Assembly (NCBI GenBank): GCA_003512705.1
Contig: DOPF01000039.1
Coordinates: 10,835 to 27,497 of the forward strand
Origin: Patescibacteria group bacterium
GTDB lineage: Bacteria > Patescibacteriota > Patescibacteriia > Veblenbacterales > UBA10138
Length of the DNA: 16,663 nt
Direction of reading: 5' to 3'
Positions 14,288 through 16,663 of the stretch are shown here, piece by piece; position 1 is the first letter of the stretch; every line of letters starts with the position of its first letter. A model generated the notes under the pieces. It saw only the letters and a program-made list of their open reading frames with translations. It had not been told where the DNA came from and searched no databases. The translations under genes and the position numbers were made by a program.

Positions 14288-14316
14288 AGTATAGACCCGA
14301 TTGGGGTTTTTGTCAA
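14288..14316 (-). promoter_or_regulatory. Strong promoter of the candidate RNA
   Basis: On the minus strand TTGACA (14316-14311) is a perfect -35 box and TATACT (14293-14288) a five-of-six -10 box, separated by exactly 17 bases. This is the best promoter match in the window. Transcription would begin near 14281, right before a small hairpin (TCATT, loop, AATGA, 14280-14268). No start codon with a Shine-Dalgarno site and useful frame follows for about 900 bases. Confidence 0.75.
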
Positions 14317-14468
14317 GGGTTATGGAACCAAGTCAAACTTCGTGGAACAAAAAGCCCGTTTTTAGGCCTAAATTGGTGTTTTTACGCTCCCCGACATAAA
14401 TCTTGATTACAAAACTTGCTAAATTCATTAGGCGACGGTTTGCGGCTAGTTTAAACATGTCGTAATCT

Positions 14469-14474
14469 TAAAAT
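14469..14474 (+). promoter_or_regulatory. Probable -10 box of murB, leaderless start
   Basis: TAAAAT ends seven bases before the murB ATG, the same distance as TAGAAT before the NifU-like gene. Transcription would start at or one base before the ATG. The -35 region is poor, so this call is weaker than the others. Confidence 0.4.
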
Positions 14475-14481
14475 TAGCAAT

Positions 14482-15462
14482 ATGGCGGATATACTAAAAG
14501 AGTTAGAAAAAAACCTTGGCCCTAAAATTCAAGCCAACGTCTTGCTGTCCAAATATACTAATTTTAAAATCGGCGGCCCGGCCAAGTATATGCTGGTGGC
14601 CGACACCAGCGCAGAAATTGTTCGCGCCGGCCAAGTGGCGCATGAACTTAATTTACCATTGATAGTATTGGGTGGCGGCGCCAACGTATTAGTGTCTGAC
14701 CGCGGATATGATGGGCTGGTGGTAATTGCCAAGAACCAACAGTTGGAAGTTAAGGAGAATAAAATTTTTGCCGGAGCGGGCGTGCGCTTGGGTTTTTTAG
14801 TAACCCAGGCGGTGGAGGCTGGGCTAACGGGAATTGAGCCGCTAGTGGCAGTGCCCGGTACGGTGGGCGGGGCTATTTATGGCAATGCTGGTTTACCCCA
14901 AGAACCAAAAGGATGTATAGGCGAGTGGATATATTCTGTTGACGCGTTGGCTAATGATAAAATAGTAAAGTATACAAAAAAACAGTGCCAATTTAGTTAC
15001 CGCAATTCGCGATTCAAAAAAACCAAAGAATTAATATTATCGGCAGTATTGCAGTTGGATACAGGTGATAAGGTGACCAGTCAGCAGCTAATAAAAAAAT
15101 ATGTCGGCGCGCGTAAAGGTCAGCCATATAATATGCCATCGTCGGGCTGTATTTTTACCAATGTGGAAATCAAGTCGGATGCTCAAGTCAAGGAAGCGCA
15201 AGAAAAACTGAAGGGCCGCGAAAAATTAGATCAGTTTTTGGAATGCAAGCAGCTGCCATCGTCGTGGCTGATTGATCAGGCGGGATTAAAAGGAAAAAAG
15301 ATGGGTAAGGCGCAGGTATCCACTGACCATGCTAATTACATTGTGAACCTCGGCGGAGCCAAGGCCGACGATGTGGTGATGTTAATGTCGTTTATTAAGC
15401 AACAGGTGCGGGATAAGTTCGGCATAGAACTACACGAGGAAGTGCAATATATTGGGTTTTAA
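14482..15462 (+). CDS. murB: MurB, UDP-N-acetylenolpyruvoylglucosamine reductase
   Basis: A 326-aa flavoenzyme that reduces enolpyruvyl-UDP-GlcNAc with NADPH to UDP-MurNAc, the substrate of MurC. The FAD domain shows KYTNFKIGGPAKYM (residues 24-37), VLGGGANVLVSD (62-73) and the segment 118-137 with VPGTVGGAIYGNAG. YRNSRF (173-178) and PSSGCIFTN (219-227) form the active site. The residue aligned with the proton-donating serine of E. coli MurB is C222 here. The conserved C-terminal glutamate is in HEEVQYIG (E319/E320). The enzyme lacks the extra tyrosine loop of type I, so it is type II-like. The ATG at 14482 fits the conserved N-terminus. The gene is cut off from murC by the 2-kb island and must use its own promoter. 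Confidence 0.94.
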   Translation: MADILKELEKNLGPKIQANVLLSKYTNFKIGGPAKYMLVADTSAEIVRAGQVAHELNLPLIVLGGGANVLVSDRGYDGLVVIAKNQQLEVKENKIFAGAGVRLGFLVTQAVEAGLTGIEPLVAVPGTVGGAIYGNAGLPQEPKGCIGEWIYSVDALANDKIVKYTKKQCQFSYRNSRFKKTKELILSAVLQLDTGDKVTSQQLIKKYVGARKGQPYNMPSSGCIFTNVEIKSDAQVKEAQEKLKGREKLDQFLECKQLPSSWLIDQAGLKGKKMGKAQVSTDHANYIVNLGGAKADDVVMLMSFIKQQVRDKFGIELHEEVQYIGF

Positions 15463-15494
15463 AAAAATCGGGTACCCCTTGGTAGAGGTACCCG
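15461..15494 (-). terminator. Intrinsic terminator of prs, overlapping the murB stop
   Basis: On the minus strand CGGGTACC (15494-15487) pairs with GGTACCCG (15476-15469) around a ten-base loop, followed after one A by seven T residues (15467-15461). The T tract covers the last two bases of the murB stop codon. No T tract follows on the plus strand, so the hairpin ends prs but probably not murB. Confidence 0.8.
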
Positions 15495-15510
15495 CCGGTA
15501 TTGGTAAAAT

Positions 15511-16461
15511 TTACTCCTTGTTTTCGGTGAATAAGTTGGAAACTGATTTATTCCTATGACTCCGAAGAATTGCTTGAGCAAAAATATTCCCCGCTTTTAC
15601 CACCGAAACTTTAGGGTGCGTTTGTTTAAGTGGTACTGTGTCACTGACCCATAAATGCTTAATGCATGATTTTTGAATAAGCTCAAACGCTTTTTTGGAA
15701 AAAAGTGGATGAGTAATTATGGCGTACACACCCTTTGCCCCCGCCTTCTTTAAGGCGGCGGCGGCTTTAGTTATACTACCGCCAGTGTCAAGAATGTCGT
15801 CTACAATGATTATCCATTTACCATTGGGGTTGCCAATAATATTCATCACTTCAGACAAACTTTGCTTGGGTCGTCGTTTGTCAATAATAAGCAGTTCAAC
15901 ACCGAGCCTTTTGGAATAGTTACGGGCCATTTTGATACCACCAATATCAGCTGAACATACTGCCAGTTTACCTCTGACTTTCTTTTTCAGCCGGCGAACA
16001 ACAGGCGTAAATATTTTAGATCCAAATAAATTATCTACCGGAATGTCGAAGAATCCTTGAATCTGTGCGGCGTGTAGATCCATTGTAATAACTCGCGTGG
16101 CACCAGCCTTGGTAAGAAGATCAGCTTCAAGTTTAGCAGTAATAGCAACACGGGGTTGATCCTTCCTGTCCTGTCTCCCATATCCATAGTATGTGATAAC
16201 CAAAACAATTTTTCTGGCACCAGCACGTTTGGCAGCATCTATCATAATGAGCAATTCAACCAGGTTTGTATCTGGCTGCCCAGTGTGTTGGATAATATAT
16301 ACTTCAGCACCCCTTATATTCTCACCAAATTTTACCCAGGTTTCGCCATCGGGAAAGGATTTGATGGAAATTTTGCCTTGCCTTTTTCGCAGACTGCGGG
16401 CAATCGACTGCGCTAATGGTAGGTTAGACCGGCCACTGAAAATCATCATGCGCATACTCAT
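15511..16461 (-). CDS. prs: Ribose-phosphate diphosphokinase (PRPP synthetase)
   Basis: A 316-aa cytoplasmic enzyme making PRPP from ribose 5-phosphate and ATP for nucleotide, His and Trp synthesis or salvage. Motifs: FPDGETWVKF (residues 36-45), YYGYGRQDRKD (91-101; the first part is more often YFPYARQDRK), the flexible loop PRVAITAKLEADLL (103-116), the metal/ATP histidine segment DLHAAQIQGFFDIPVDNL (128-145) and the PRPP-binding loop VDDILDTGGSI (220-230). Length is typical of class I enzymes. The start is fixed by a strong Shine-Dalgarno GGAGGG six bases before the ATG. It is monocistronic in the window, convergent with murB, and ends in its own terminator. A TTGACT at 16549-16544 (minus) could be a -35 box, but its -10 box is poor. 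Confidence 0.95.
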   Translation of the reverse strand: MSMRMMIFSGRSNLPLAQSIARSLRKRQGKISIKSFPDGETWVKFGENIRGAEVYIIQHTGQPDTNLVELLIMIDAAKRAGARKIVLVITYYGYGRQDRKDQPRVAITAKLEADLLTKAGATRVITMDLHAAQIQGFFDIPVDNLFGSKIFTPVVRRLKKKVRGKLAVCSADIGGIKMARNYSKRLGVELLIIDKRRPKQSLSEVMNIIGNPNGKWIIIVDDILDTGGSITKAAAALKKAGAKGVYAIITHPLFSKKAFELIQKSCIKHLWVSDTVPLKQTHPKVSVVKAGNIFAQAILRSHRNKSVSNLFTENKE

Positions 16462-16467
16462 GTTAGA

Positions 16468-16473
16468 CCCTCC
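16468..16473 (-). promoter_or_regulatory. Shine-Dalgarno site of prs
   Basis: GGAGGG on the minus strand, six bases before the ATG at 16461. It shows that the host does use Shine-Dalgarno initiation for some genes, although the mur and pil genes lack it. Confidence 0.7.
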
Positions 16474-16578
16474 ATATTAATGTAATTGGGAAACAACGTT
16501 TTTTCTTTTTTAGTAATTAACCTTAACGTGTCTGATGGTCTTGAGTCAAGCCGATTTACAAGACCCACCGCCGTGCCC

Positions 16579-16613
16579 TTGACACTTCGACGACAAGCCC
16601 CAATGTTTAGCAT
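16579..16613 (+). repeat. Composite intergenic repeat: TTGACACTTCGAC, 11 bases, ATGTTTAGCAT
   Basis: Blocks at 16579-16591 and 16603-16613 match the copy at 110-144 at 23 of 24 positions, with the same 11-base gap, and 16579-16598 is an exact inverted copy of 1-20. The second block is the core of an 8-bp hairpin, 16598-16618 (CCCCAATG, loop TTTAG, CATTGGGG). The stems differ between copies but the loop and inner stem are kept. Confidence 0.7.
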
Positions 16614-16626
16614 TGGGGAACCAGAG

Positions 16627-16640
16627 TCGCCAGCCCGCCG
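16627..16640. repeat. Short GC-rich hairpin near the window end
   Basis: AGCCC and GGGCT pair around a three-base loop GCC, shortly after the repeat hairpin at 16598-16618. It has no T tract, so it is not a clear terminator on either strand. It may belong to the same intergenic repeat block, which is cut by the window end. Confidence 0.35.
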
Positions 16641-16663
16641 GGCTTGTTGCTCAGTGTCGCGCG

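Noticed and set aside
14340..14400. Terminator-like stretch with T runs upstream of murB
   Set aside because: GCCC and AGGCC around the T5 runs give only three or four pairs with mismatches, too weak to call on either strand.
16579..16608. Sigma-70 promoter starting at the TTGACA of the terminal repeat
   Set aside because: At 16-19-base spacing the hexamers are AATGTT-like and do not match TATAAT. The same holds for the copies at 144 and 20 on the minus strand.

Overview
The window looks like a chromosomal piece of a small-genome, monoderm-like bacterium, most probably a member of the Candidate Phyla Radiation (Patescibacteria). The reasons are: very tightly packed, often overlapping genes; a reduced type IV pilus operon (pilB-pilC-pilM-pilN-pilO) with no PilP or secretin after it; divergent peptidoglycan enzymes, above all a MurG with a non-canonical N-terminal glycine loop; and almost no Shine-Dalgarno sequences before the housekeeping genes. 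The phylum is inferred from these features and was not checked against a database.

Layout. 1-189 is intergenic and carries two copies of a repeat found again at the other end. 190-432 (+) encodes a NifU C-terminal-type Fe-S scaffold protein. 434-5868 (-) is the pilus operon, read from a divergent promoter region near 5.9-6.0 kb: assembly ATPase PilB, platform protein PilC, actin-like PilM, membrane proteins PilN and PilO, and a 110-aa single-pass protein where PilP would be expected. 6024-12413 (+) is a cell-wall operon: a 125-aa membrane protein, then mraY, murD, ftsW/rodA, murG and murC, ending in an intrinsic terminator at 12425-12450. 12454-14316 is a roughly 1.9-kb island between murC and murB. 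murB follows at 14482-15462 (+), and prs (ribose-phosphate diphosphokinase) is convergent with it at 15511-16461 (-).

The cell-wall genes form one pathway. MurC and MurD add the first two stem-peptide amino acids after MurB has made UDP-MurNAc. MraY loads the precursor onto the lipid carrier, MurG adds GlcNAc, and an FtsW/RodA (SEDS) enzyme polymerises the glycan. murA, murE and murF are not in the window. The pilus genes build the inner-membrane motor of a type IV pilus; pilins and the retraction ATPase must lie elsewhere.

The murC-murB island is the most unusual part. It contains a 36-bp perfect palindrome, two minus-strand genes (a lipoprotein and a small membrane protein) with strong Shine-Dalgarno sites, C-ending codons unlike their neighbours and their own terminators, and a non-coding stretch of about 900 bases. 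That stretch starts at a near-consensus promoter (TTGACA, 17 bases, TATACT, minus strand) and is filled with hairpins. It is a candidate large structured RNA, possibly also the leader of the lipoprotein gene. I could not match it to any RNA family I know.
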